Shown one piece after another: positions 7,784-15,229 of a stretch of DNA of 39,864 nt. The translations under genes and the position numbers were made by a program. Source of the DNA: Bacillota bacterium (GTDB lineage Bacteria > Bacillota > UBA4882 > UBA10575); NCBI GenBank assembly GCA_012727895.1, contig JAAYGG010000039.1, forward strand, positions 1 through 39,864, in the 5' to 3' direction. The notes beneath the pieces were generated by a model. The model was not told the DNA's origin, did not search any database, and saw only the letters and a program-made list of their open reading frames with translations. The stretch's first letter is position 1. The number at the start of each line of letters is the position of its first letter.

Positions 7784-8299
7784 GTGGCAAAAACAGCCGT
7801 GCTGGTGATTGCGGAGAAGATCTTCCGGGATGAGGAGTACCTGGTCCCCAAAGAGGTGCTGGAAAAGGCGGGGATCAAGGTCGTGACCGCCTCGACCACC
7901 ACCGGATGGGCCGAAGGGAAACTGGGCGCCCGGGTGCGGCCGGATATCTTGCTCAGCGAGGTAAAGGCGGAGGAGATTGACCTCCTGGTCTTTGTGGGCG
8001 GCGGCGGGGCCGAGCAGTACTTTGACGATCCGGTGGCCCATGGCCTGGCCAAGGCGATGGTCGCCGCCGGGAAGCCGGTGGCCGCCATCTGCATTGCCCC
8101 GGTGATCCTGGCCCGCGCCGGGCTGCTTGAAGGGAAGAGGGCTACGGTCTATGTTGACGGGGCCGGAGAGTTGGAAAAGGCCGGCGCTGTTTATACGGGG
8201 AAACCCGTGGAGACCGACGGCTTGCTGATTACAGCGAACGGGCCGGAGGCTGCGGCGGATTTCGGCAAGGAACTGGTTGCCTGTTTGCAACAGGAGTAG
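7784..8299 (+). CDS. DJ-1/PfpI family protein
   Basis: 171 residues of the DJ-1/ThiJ/PfpI glutamine-amidotransferase-like fold. The N-terminal KTAVLVIAEKIFRDEEY holds the conserved glutamate that hydrogen-bonds the nucleophile, FVGGGGAEQYF is the second family block, and AAICIAPVILARAGLL is the nucleophile elbow with its cysteine. Members include deglycase or chaperone-like, glyoxalase III and protease-like proteins, so the reaction is not assigned. GTG at 7784 is chosen because AGGAGG (7770-7775) is 8 bases upstream; an in-frame GTG at 7775 overlaps that site. It may be cotranscribed with glmM, 22 bases downstream. Confidence 0.85.
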   Translation: MAKTAVLVIAEKIFRDEEYLVPKEVLEKAGIKVVTASTTTGWAEGKLGARVRPDILLSEVKAEEIDLLVFVGGGGAEQYFDDPVAHGLAKAMVAAGKPVAAICIAPVILARAGLLEGKRATVYVDGAGELEKAGAVYTGKPVETDGLLITANGPEAAADFGKELVACLQQE

Positions 8300-8321
8300 G
8301 AGAGGAGGAGCAACAGCTTAG

Positions 8322-9659
8322 ATGGGACGTTTTTTTGGTACGGATGGCGTAAGGGGGGTGGCCAACCGGGACTTAACGCCGGAACTCGTTTTCCAACTGG
8401 GCAGGGCCGCGGCCCATGTCCTCTTAAAGGGGAACGGCCGCATGCTGGTGGGGCGTGATACCCGCCTTTCCGGGACGATGCTGGAGGCCGCCCTGGTGGC
8501 CGGGATTACCGCGACCGGCGTTGATGTGGAGCTTTTGGGGGTAATCCCAACTCCGGCCGTGGCCTACCTGACCGGACAGGGGGAAAAGACCGCCGGCGCC
8601 ATGATCTCCGCCTCCCATAACCCCATTGCCGACAATGGGATTAAGTTTTTTGATTGCGAGGGGTACAAACTCAGTGATGAGACGGAGGCGGAGATCGAGG
8701 CCTGCCTGGAAGAGGAGGCGGCGGCGCAGATCCCCAGGCCGGACGGAACCGGGGTGGGCCGGGTCTTTGCCGTAAGCCGGGCGGAAGACGAATACCTGGA
8801 TTTTCTCAGCCGGACGGTGAAGGAGAGGTTTGACGGCCTGACGGTCGTGGTCGACTGCGCCTATGGCGCCACTTACCGGGTGGCCCCCCGGATCCTGGAG
8901 GCTTTGGGCGCCCGGGTCTATGCCTTGCACGCGGAGGACGACGGTTCCCGGATCAACGTGGACTGCGGTTCCACCAACCCGGAGAAACTGCGCCGGGCGG
9001 TGCTGGAGAAAGGGGCGCAGGTGGGCCTGGCCCACGACGGGGACGGGGACCGGGTGATCGCCGTGGACGAAAAGGGCGAAGTGGTGGACGGCGATGCGAT
9101 TATGACCGTTTGCGGCCTGCAGATGCTGGCGGAAGGCCGGTTGTCCCGGCGGACCATCGCCGCTACGGTCTACAGTAACCTGGGACTCACCGAGACCTTC
9201 AAAGCGGCCGGGGGGGATGTGTTGATCACCGGCAATGGCGACCGCTGGGTCTTGGCGGCCATGCGCGAAAACGGGCTGAACCTGGGTGGGGAACAATCGG
9301 GCCATATTATCTTCCTTGACCACAACACCACCGGAGACGGGGTTCTTACCGCCCTGCAGCTCTTGGCGGTCCTGGTCCGGACCGGGCAACCCCTTTCACA
9401 GTTGGCCGGGCGGTTGAAGAGGTTTCCCCAGCTTTTGGAGAACGTGCGTGTAGCCCGGAAAGAAGGCTGGGAGGAGAACGGGGCGATCCAGGAGGCTATT
9501 GCCAGGGCAAAAGAGCGCCTGGGCGAAACTGGGCGGATCTTTGTCCGCGCTTCCGGCACCGAACCGTTGATCCGGGTAATGGTTGAGGGGCCGGACCGCG
9601 ATCTCCTCGCCTCTTTACTGGCGGAGGTCACCGGTGTCATCAACCGTGAGTTGGCCTGA
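8322..9659 (+). CDS. glmM: Phosphoglucosamine mutase
   Basis: 445 residues, the normal GlmM length. It interconverts glucosamine-6-phosphate and glucosamine-1-phosphate for UDP-GlcNAc and hence peptidoglycan. MGRFFGTDGVRGVAN is the N-terminal signature, SASHNPIADNGIKFF holds the phosphoserine, DGDGDRVIAVD is the Mg-binding loop, GGEQSGHIIF the sugar-binding loop and RASGTEPLIRVMVE the phosphate-binding loop. A GAGGAGGAG site precedes the ATG. Directly downstream come the glmS ribozyme and nagB, which places the producer and the consumer of GlcN6P side by side. Confidence 0.97.
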   Translation: MGRFFGTDGVRGVANRDLTPELVFQLGRAAAHVLLKGNGRMLVGRDTRLSGTMLEAALVAGITATGVDVELLGVIPTPAVAYLTGQGEKTAGAMISASHNPIADNGIKFFDCEGYKLSDETEAEIEACLEEEAAAQIPRPDGTGVGRVFAVSRAEDEYLDFLSRTVKERFDGLTVVVDCAYGATYRVAPRILEALGARVYALHAEDDGSRINVDCGSTNPEKLRRAVLEKGAQVGLAHDGDGDRVIAVDEKGEVVDGDAIMTVCGLQMLAEGRLSRRTIAATVYSNLGLTETFKAAGGDVLITGNGDRWVLAAMRENGLNLGGEQSGHIIFLDHNTTGDGVLTALQLLAVLVRTGQPLSQLAGRLKRFPQLLENVRVARKEGWEENGAIQEAIARAKERLGETGRIFVRASGTEPLIRVMVEGPDRDLLASLLAEVTGVINRELA

Positions 9660-9669
9660 CCCCTATTAA

Positions 9670-9713
9670 AACAACAAGTTTTGCAAAACCTGTTTTCAGT
9701 AAAACTTGTTGTT
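9670..9713. repeat. Long inverted repeat between glmM and the ribozyme
   Basis: AACAACAAGTTTT (9670-9682) pairs perfectly with AAAACTTGTTGTT (9701-9713), and two further pairs (G-U, C-G) extend the stem inward. An AAAAC/GTTTT hairpin sits in the loop. No T tract follows on the + strand. A second 7-bp hairpin, GAAGCAC (9719-9725) with GTGCTTC (9739-9745), follows directly. They may end the glmM message, protect its 3' end or insulate the ribozyme. Confidence 0.6.
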
Positions 9714-9745
9714 CCGGAGAAGCACTTTTTGGGAAATCGTGCTTC

Positions 9746-9884
9746 GAAATAAGCGCCTGGACTTGGAGGAGCTCCAAGTTGACGAGGAGGGGGATCTCGA
9801 ATTATCGGCGGGTGACCCCCGGTGGGCCCACAACCGCTAAAGGATCTACAAAACCCGCCGGCGACGGCGGGGACAAAAGGATCC
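9746..9884 (+). ncRNA. glmS self-cleaving ribozyme (GlcN6P-activated) upstream of nagB
   Basis: The sequence matches the glmS ribozyme core block by block. AAGCGCC at 9751-9757 places the cleavage site between A9752 and G9753. P2 is a perfect 8-bp stem (9761-9768 with 9772-9779), directly followed by GTTGACGAGG. ATCGGCGGGTGACCCCCGG (9804-9822) forms the nested pseudoknot core and ACAACCGCTAA the P3 side. P4 is CCCGCCG/CGGCGGG (854-860/865-871 in the 9 kb numbering) capped by a GCGA tetraloop, and GGATC (9842-9846) pairs with GATCC (9880-9884). The known role is cleavage of its own mRNA when glucosamine-6-phosphate is high, leading to mRNA decay. What is odd is the gene it controls: nagB rather than glmS. 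Confidence 0.93.
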
Positions 9885-9913
9885 GGGTGGGCACTTAATG
9901 AAGGAGGAATCCG

Positions 9914-10768
9914 ATGGAGGTTATTATAAAGAAAAACTATGAGGAGATGAGCAGATACGCAGCGGAGCTCATCGCCGGGCAGATCAGAAAAAACCCCCGT
10001 TTGGTTTTGGGTTTGGCCACCGGCGCGACTCCGGTTGGCACTTATAAGGAGCTCATCCGGATGCACCGGGAGGAAGGGCTGGACTTTTCCCAGGTGATCA
10101 CCTTTAACCTCGATGAATACCTGGGGGTGGGGATCGACCTTAGTAAACCCTACCACTTGGACCAGAGTTATGCCCGGTTTATGCACGAGGAGCTCTTTGC
10201 CCATATTAATGTCAAACCGGAGAATATTCATATTCCGGACGGCCTGGCCCCGGACCCGGAAGAATTCTGCCGCCAATATGAAGAGGCGATTAGAGAGGCC
10301 GGCGGGATTGACCTGCAGGTCCTCGGGATCGGGCGGGACGGGCACTGGGCCTTTAATGAACCCGGTTCCTCCCTGGCCTCGCGCACACGGGTCCAGGCCT
10401 TGACCAAGGAGACGCTGGATGATAATTATGCGAGTTTTTACAGGCAGGCCGGGATTGCGCGGGAGGAGATGCCGCATTTTGCGATTACCATGGGGATCGG
10501 CACGATCCTGGAAGCCCGGAGCATTCTCATGCTCGCCAACGGGAAGAAAAAAGCCAAAGTGGTGGCGCAAGCGCTGGAGGGGCCGGTGACATCCCAGGTC
10601 ACCGCTTCCGCCATCCAGTTGTTCAGCGGGAAGGCCACGATTGTCCTGGATGAGGAGGCGGCTTCGGAGTTAAAGAATATCGAGTACTACCGCCATGTTG
10701 AGAAATTGCAAGCGGAATTGGCGGCGGGACGCCGGGGAAAACGGGTCCCGGAGGGGGTTGCGGGTTGA
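9914..10768 (+). CDS. nagB: Glucosamine-6-phosphate deaminase/isomerase, likely biosynthetic here
   Basis: 284 residues, slightly longer than usual NagB (240-266) because of a C-terminal basic tail. The enzyme reversibly converts GlcN6P and water to fructose-6-phosphate and ammonia. LGLATGATPVGTYKEL is the phosphate-binding segment, TFNLDEYLGV carries the conserved aspartate, and GIGRDGHWAFNEPGSS holds the catalytic Asp-His-Glu set, all intact; SRTRVQ follows as in true NagB. The AAGGAGG ribosome site is 6 bases before the ATG. It occupies the place that glmS normally has: downstream of glmM and behind a glmS ribozyme. A ribozyme that destroys the message when GlcN6P is abundant makes sense only if the gene makes GlcN6P, so I infer that it works in the amination direction. 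Confidence 0.93.
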   Translation: MEVIIKKNYEEMSRYAAELIAGQIRKNPRLVLGLATGATPVGTYKELIRMHREEGLDFSQVITFNLDEYLGVGIDLSKPYHLDQSYARFMHEELFAHINVKPENIHIPDGLAPDPEEFCRQYEEAIREAGGIDLQVLGIGRDGHWAFNEPGSSLASRTRVQALTKETLDDNYASFYRQAGIAREEMPHFAITMGIGTILEARSILMLANGKKKAKVVAQALEGPVTSQVTASAIQLFSGKATIVLDEEAASELKNIEYYRHVEKLQAELAAGRRGKRVPEGVAG

Positions 10769-10786
10769 GGAACCTTGCGGGGTTGC

Positions 10787-11194
10787 TCAGTTGTTAACCG
10801 GGAAAAGAAGGCCTGCGCGGAGGTCGAAGGCGGCCTCCGCCAGCAGGTCGTTCCCTTCCGTCACCGTAATCTGCAAAAGATGGGGGCCCGGGCCGGGCAG
10901 GGCGGGGGTGGAAAGGTAGAACTCGGCCATGATCGTCCCTTCCGGCCGGATCGCGATCATTAACCGTTTCCCCGGTTCAATCCCCCAGCGCGGGGGCGGG
11001 GTGATGGTCAGCCATCCCTCCACCCGCCGGCCGGTTTTATTCTTAAGGAGTAAAAAGAGTTCGCTCAGGGAACCCGGGGGAGATAAAGGTTTCTGGTACT
11101 GCAGGACCGGGTGGATCTTATCGGTTTTTCCCCCGTCCACCGGGGACAGGGTTACACGCCCGGTTTCAGAAAGGCGGCGTCGCTTTTTTCTCAT
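10787..11194 (-). CDS. Unrecognised small protein with Ig-like beta pattern
   Basis: 135 residues, no family recognised. A basic N-terminus (MRKKRRRLSETGR) leads into alternating hydrophobic segments such as LSELFLLLKNKTGRRVEG, GWLTITPPPRWGIEPGKRL and HLLQITVTEGNDLLAEA, the pattern of one NEW3/CARDB-like beta-sandwich. There is no signal peptide, so it is probably cytoplasmic. The start is supported by GGGGGG 7 bases upstream and by a strong minus-strand promoter at 11240-11268. It runs tail-to-tail with nagB, 18 bases apart, and is divergent from the CDF gene. Confidence 0.6.
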   Translation of the reverse strand: MRKKRRRLSETGRVTLSPVDGGKTDKIHPVLQYQKPLSPPGSLSELFLLLKNKTGRRVEGWLTITPPPRWGIEPGKRLMIAIRPEGTIMAEFYLSTPALPGPGPHLLQITVTEGNDLLAEAAFDLRAGLLFPVNN

Positions 11195-11239
11195 TCGCTT
11201 TCCCCCCTGCGGCAGGGCCGCACCTGTGGCTGCGTTTTT

Positions 11240-11268
11240 ATTATAGCCCAAAGGGAGAAAATTCTCAA
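11240..11268 (-). promoter_or_regulatory. Promoter for the small gene at 10787-11194
   Basis: On the minus strand, TTGAGA (11263-11268), a 17-base spacer and a consensus TATAAT (11240-11245). It is well placed for the downstream ATG at 11194. Confidence 0.75.
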
Positions 11269-11321
11269 GAAAGGAAAGAAATCCCGTCTCGATCCGACGA
11301 AAAAAAGGTCCTCTTTTTTTC

Positions 11322-11350
11322 TTCACAGCGGCGCAAAAATAGGATATAAT
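11322..11350 (+). promoter_or_regulatory. Promoter of the CDF exporter gene
   Basis: TTCACA (11322-11327), a 17-base spacer and consensus TATAAT (11345-11350). Transcription would begin near 11357, giving a structured leader of about 105 bases. Confidence 0.75.
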
Positions 11351-11364
11351 CATGTCATGGTTAA

Positions 11365-11442
11365 GGCCCGTTTGCGGGCGGCAGGAGAACCGGGCCCTGT
11401 GGGGCGCAGGCTGTGCGCGCGAACCCATGGGCTTTTATTTTT
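11365..11442 (+). promoter_or_regulatory. Candidate metal-responsive attenuator/riboswitch in the CDF leader
   Basis: Two structures compete. GGCCCG (11365-11370) can pair with CGGGCC (11391-11396). Alternatively GCCC (11394-11397) with GGGC (11429-11432), TGGG/CCCA (11400-11403/11424-11427) and GCGCA/TGCGC (11404-11408/11414-11418) make a long hairpin that ends in TTTTATTTTT (11433-11442), a terminator. A further hairpin GCCCG-TTTG-CGGGC followed by GGCAGG lies inside. The arrangement suggests transcription attenuation of a metal exporter. The NiCo (czcD) riboswitch is the family to compare, but I cannot confirm its consensus by eye. Confidence 0.5.
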
Positions 11443-11462
11443 CTTGAAGGGACGGGTTTGCG

Positions 11463-12434
11463 GTGCGGGGTTTCTTCGACACGCGCGCGGGTGCGCGTAT
11501 GCCGCGGGAGAGGAAGGCAAAGGAGGAGAAAACGGGATACCGGACCGACCTGGGGTTGCTCGAGGCGGTGGTGAGTATCGCCGGCAACCTTTTCCTCTTC
11601 ACCGTGAAACTTATTATCGGCATCGCCATCGGGAGTATGGCCGCGATCGCCGATGCGGTCCATACCTTTTCTGATATTGCCTCGTCGATCGTGGTCTTTG
11701 TCGGGTTCAAGATCAGCGGGAGAGAGCCGGATTCAGAACATCCCCACGGACACGGCCGGATGGAGAACATCGCCACTTTGGTCATTGCCGTTCTCTTGGT
11801 TGTGACCGGGCTGGAACTGGTGGTTTCCGCGGTGAAAAGGCTCTTTGCCCCGCAGGTGGTGGGCGGGGGCTGGTGGGTTTCAGCAGTCTTCATCTTTGCC
11901 GCCCTTTCTAAGGAAGCAATGGCCAGGTTCGCTTTTAAACTTGGGAAAGAGATTGATTCCGAGGCCCTCGTGGCCGACGGCTGGCACCACCGGGCCGACG
12001 CCGTTTCCTCGTTTTTGGTGGCTGCCGGGAACATTGTGGCGGTCAGGGGCTGGTACCAGGTGGACTCCCTTTTGGGAGCGGCCGTTGCCGGGCTGGTCAT
12101 CTATACCGGGTGGAAACTGGCCCTCTCTTCCGGCAACCGGTTGCTGGGGGCCTCGCCCTCACCGGAGATGCTCGCCAAGATCCGGGAGGAGGCTGTGACG
12201 GTGGAGGGGGTCAACCGGGTCCATGGGATCCAGGTCCATGACTACGGGTTCCACCAGGAGATCTCCTTGCATATAGAAGTACCGCCCGGGCTGGATCTGG
12301 CCGCCGCCCACCAAGTGGCGGATGAGGTCGAGAAGAAACTGGCCCGGGTTTTGGGCGCCGGGGTCGTGGTTCACGTGGATATTGATTCGCAGGCGGGGGA
12401 GCCCGCCACACCGCCTGGGCCCGCTGGGGAGTAG
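11463..12434 (+). CDS. Cation diffusion facilitator (CDF) family metal exporter
   Basis: 323 residues, standard CDF size, an inner-membrane divalent metal/proton antiporter. Membrane segments begin at VVSIAGNLFLFTVKLIIG. The metal site is formed by DAVHTFSDIASS (helix 2) and WHHRADAVSSFLVAAG (helix 5), each with the family's aspartate/histidine set, and HPHGHGRMENIA is the cytoplasmic His-rich loop typical of Mn/Fe/Ni-type CDFs. The C-terminal metallochaperone-like domain is complete (VNRVHGIQVHDYG and HVDID). The start is GTG 11463 behind GAAGGGAC. Metal specificity is unknown. The leader upstream suggests control by the exported metal. Confidence 0.9.
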   Translation: MRGFFDTRAGARMPRERKAKEEKTGYRTDLGLLEAVVSIAGNLFLFTVKLIIGIAIGSMAAIADAVHTFSDIASSIVVFVGFKISGREPDSEHPHGHGRMENIATLVIAVLLVVTGLELVVSAVKRLFAPQVVGGGWWVSAVFIFAALSKEAMARFAFKLGKEIDSEALVADGWHHRADAVSSFLVAAGNIVAVRGWYQVDSLLGAAVAGLVIYTGWKLALSSGNRLLGASPSPEMLAKIREEAVTVEGVNRVHGIQVHDYGFHQEISLHIEVPPGLDLAAAHQVADEVEKKLARVLGAGVVVHVDIDSQAGEPATPPGPAGE

Positions 12435-12559
12435 CAGGAAAACCGGGTTGTTTGTCGAAAAAGCAATATGGCTGAACCCGCGGCGCCGGTGGATGCGGCA
12501 GCCGCGTATCTATGATGAAGAGAATTTGCTAGAGACCGGGAAAGGCGGGAATTGGGAGA

Positions 12560-13348
12560 ATGGCCCTGAGTTATCAGGAGTTTAAGAAGCAGGCCTCCGA
12601 GTTGTGCGGTATCGACCTTTCGCTTTACAAGAGCAAGCAGTTGGACAGGAGAATTAATTCCCTGATGAACCTGTGGCAGGTGGATAATTACGATGAGTAT
12701 CTCCGGATCCTGAAGACCGACCCCCAACGGTTCCAGATCTTCTTGAAAAGGTTGACAATTAATGTTTCCGAGTTTTTCCGGAATCCGGACTGCTATTTTT
12801 ACCTTTGGGAGAAGGTCCTCCCCGAATTATTACAGGAAGGCCGGCGCCTGAAGATCTGGAGCGCCGGGTGTGCCACTGGTGCGGAGCCTTACTCGGTGGC
12901 GATTATCCTGAATGAATTGGATGCCCTGCACCGTGCAGAGATCCTCGCCACCGATGTGGACGCCGTGGTGTTGAAACGGGCCCGCGAGGGGGTTTACCCC
13001 CCCAATGAGGTGAAGTCCCTTCCCCAGGAATTGCTGGAGAAGTATTTCCGGGAAGAAAGGGGCTTCTACCACCTGTTGCCGGAGATAAAAAACCGGGTTA
13101 ATTTCCAGCACCACAACCTGTTGCTGGATCCTTTCCCCATAGGTCTTGACCTGATCCTCTGCAGGAATGTGGTGATCTATTTTTCCGAAGAAGCCAAGGA
13201 CGAACTCTACCGCAAGTTCCACCGCTCCCTGCGCAACGGCGGTTACCTGCTGGTCGGCGGGACTGAACCGCTCCTGAGCTACAGGAAGTTGGGGTTTGAA
13301 AGCGTCCGTTATTCCTTTTATAAGAAAGTGGCAGCGGCGGAGCTTTAG
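12560..13348 (+). CDS. cheR: CheR-type MCP-glutamate methyltransferase
   Basis: 262 residues. CheR transfers methyl groups from S-adenosylmethionine to glutamates of chemoreceptors during adaptation. The N-terminal helical domain (residues 1-75) ends in RLTINVSEFFRNP. The SAM-binding domain starts with WSAGCATGAEPYSVA, followed by LATDVD and DLILCRNVVIYFS, then GGYLLVGGTEP. No other chemotaxis gene is near, so it may serve a distant system or a Frz/Wsp-like pathway. It is followed one base later by acpS. Confidence 0.93.
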   Translation: MALSYQEFKKQASELCGIDLSLYKSKQLDRRINSLMNLWQVDNYDEYLRILKTDPQRFQIFLKRLTINVSEFFRNPDCYFYLWEKVLPELLQEGRRLKIWSAGCATGAEPYSVAIILNELDALHRAEILATDVDAVVLKRAREGVYPPNEVKSLPQELLEKYFREERGFYHLLPEIKNRVNFQHHNLLLDPFPIGLDLILCRNVVIYFSEEAKDELYRKFHRSLRNGGYLLVGGTEPLLSYRKLGFESVRYSFYKKVAAAEL

Positions 13349-13349
13349 G

Positions 13350-13739
13350 ATGGGGGGGTTTGCGATAATTATCAAAGGTATGGGCATAGATATAGTAGAG
13401 GTCTCCAGGTTCTCCCAGGCTTTGGCCCGTAGGGGGGAACGTTTAATAAAGAGGGTTTTCTCCCCGGATGAACGGGCAACCTGCGGCGCCTCCCCCCACC
13501 GTTTGGCGGCGCGTTATGCCGCCAAGGAGGCCTTTTACAAAGCCTTGGGGACCGGGATACGCCATTTCCGCTGGCGGGAGGTGGAGGTGAAGAACGACCG
13601 CTTGGGCGCGCCGTATCTTTCCTTCTCCAGCCGCCTTGCCGCCCATCTGGCGGCACTGGGGGTAAAAGCGACCCACCTTTCGCTCTCCCACAGCGGGGAC
13701 TACGCGGTGGCCCAGGTAATTCTGGAGGGAGAACAATAA
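13350..13739 (+). CDS. acpS: Holo-[acyl-carrier-protein] synthase
   Basis: 129 residues. It moves 4'-phosphopantetheine from CoA to apo-ACP. MGIDIVEVSRF carries the Mg-binding aspartate and RLAARYAAKEAFYKALGTG the conserved glutamate and lysine; LSLSHSGDYAVAQVIL is the C-terminal family block. ATG 13350 lies just after the cheR stop; a second ATG at 13380 would leave too short an N-terminal strand. The stop overlaps the nnr start (TAATG), so the two are translationally coupled. Confidence 0.93.
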   Translation: MGGFAIIIKGMGIDIVEVSRFSQALARRGERLIKRVFSPDERATCGASPHRLAARYAAKEAFYKALGTGIRHFRWREVEVKNDRLGAPYLSFSSRLAAHLAALGVKATHLSLSHSGDYAVAQVILEGEQ

Positions 13740-15229
13740 TGCGCCCGGTGCTTACCGCCGGTGAGATGAGGGCCATTGACCGGCGGGCGATGGAAGAGTA
13801 TAAGATCCCCGGTCTCATCCTTATGGAACATGCGGCCCAGGCGGTGGCCGGGGCGGTACGGGAGCGGTTTGCCCCGGTGCGGACGGCTGTTTTCGCCGGG
13901 ACCGGGAACAACGGCGGTGACGGGTGGGCCGTCGCCCGCCTGCTCCGGGCGGCCGGTTGGGAAGTGACGGTCTTTCATCCCGGGCAGGGGAGGGACCTGC
14001 CGCCGGATGCCACGGCCAACCGGGAGATGGCTTTACGTTTCGGTGTCCCGGACCGGCCATGGGACGAGGTTCTCGATGGATCCGGGCTGGGCAGGGAATA
14101 CGGGCTGGTTATCGATGCCTTGCTGGGGACGGGGTTCAGGGGAACGGTCACCGGCGACTATGCCCGTTTGATTGAGGCGATTAACGGGTCCGGGTTGCCG
14201 GTGGTCGCCGTGGATATCCCTTCCGGGGTGGAAGCGGATACCGGCAGGATCTCCGGGCCAGCGGTCCGCGCCCGGGTGACGGTGACTTTCGGCCGGCCCA
14301 AGGTAGGGCTGATGCTCTTTCCTGGACGGGAAGCCGCCGGGGAGGTGGTGGTGGATACCATCGGCCTGCCCGGGGCCTTGCTGGCGGAACCGTCCTCTTT
14401 TTATACCCTTGAGCCGGGGGACGCGGCGGCGCTCTTGCCCCCCCGGGTTCCCGACAGCCATAAGGGCACTTACGGGCGGCTTTTGGTCGTGGGAGGCAGT
14501 CCCGGCTTGACCGGGGCCCCGGTCCTGGCCGGCCTTGCCGCCCTCCGTTGCGGCACAGGCCTGGTCACCCTGGGTCTCCGGGAAGGCCTGGCGTTGCCGG
14601 AGAAACCGCCGGAGTTGATGACAGCCCCCTGGCCGGCTTTGCGCTGGGAGGATTTCCAGGCGGTGGTTATGGGGCCGGGGCTTTCCCGGGCGGCGGACGG
14701 GCAGGAACTCCTCTGGAGGCTGCTCCCGGCGGAACAGCCAAAGGTCCTGGATGCGGATGCCCTGAATTTGCTGGCAGGGGAAGAAGGTTGGTGGCAGCGG
14801 CTGCGAGGCCCGGCGGTGCTAACGCCGCACCTGGGAGAGATGGCCCGCCTTTGCGGGGTCAGCCCGGAGACGGTGCGGGCGGACCGCCTGGACCTGGCGC
14901 GGGAAAAAGCCCGCCAGTGGGGTGTGATCCTCATCCTGAAGGACGCCGTTACCCTTGTGGCCCCGCCGGAAGGTCCGGTCTATATCAATCCTACCGGCAA
15001 TTCCGGCTTGGCCACCGGGGGGACCGGGGATGTCCTGGCCGGCGTGATCGGGGGTTTACTGGCCCAGGGGCTTTCCCCGGAAAAAGCCGCAATTCTTGGA
15101 GTCTACCTCCATGGCGCCGCCGGCGACCTGGCTGCCGCTGAATTTGGCAAAGCGGGGATGATCGCCGGCGACCTCTTGGAAAAACTTGCGCTGGTCATTA
15201 AGAGGGGGACAGAATGTGGCACGATATGA
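13739..15229 (+). CDS. nnr: Bifunctional NAD(P)H-hydrate epimerase / ADP-dependent dehydratase
   Basis: 496 residues, a two-domain metabolite-repair enzyme. The N-terminal YjeF_N epimerase (about 1-215) has ILMEHAAQAV, AGTGNNGGDGWAVARLL and VAVDIPSGVEADTG. The C-terminal ribokinase-like dehydratase (about 225-490) has HKGTYGRLLVVGGS, LDADALNLLA, VLTPHLGEMARLCG and NSGLATGGTGDVLAGV, the last holding the catalytic aspartate and nucleotide loop. It restores NAD(P)H damaged by hydration. Order acpS-nnr-alr is the conserved Firmicutes arrangement. Confidence 0.95.
   Translation: MRPVLTAGEMRAIDRRAMEEYKIPGLILMEHAAQAVAGAVRERFAPVRTAVFAGTGNNGGDGWAVARLLRAAGWEVTVFHPGQGRDLPPDATANREMALRFGVPDRPWDEVLDGSGLGREYGLVIDALLGTGFRGTVTGDYARLIEAINGSGLPVVAVDIPSGVEADTGRISGPAVRARVTVTFGRPKVGLMLFPGREAAGEVVVDTIGLPGALLAEPSSFYTLEPGDAAALLPPRVPDSHKGTYGRLLVVGGSPGLTGAPVLAGLAALRCGTGLVTLGLREGLALPEKPPELMTAPWPALRWEDFQAVVMGPGLSRAADGQELLWRLLPAEQPKVLDADALNLLAGEEGWWQRLRGPAVLTPHLGEMARLCGVSPETVRADRLDLAREKARQWGVILILKDAVTLVAPPEGPVYINPTGNSGLATGGTGDVLAGVIGGLLAQGLSPEKAAILGVYLHGAAGDLAAAEFGKAGMIAGDLLEKLALVIKRGTECGTI

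Noticed and set aside
7395-8290. Minus-strand open frames over gltX and the DJ-1 gene
   Set aside because: High GC makes antisense frames long; the + strand genes have intact families and good start sites.
9170-10570. A 466-codon minus-strand frame across glmM, the ribozyme and nagB
   Set aside because: It runs antisense to two secure genes and a ribozyme, and the translation shows no domain.
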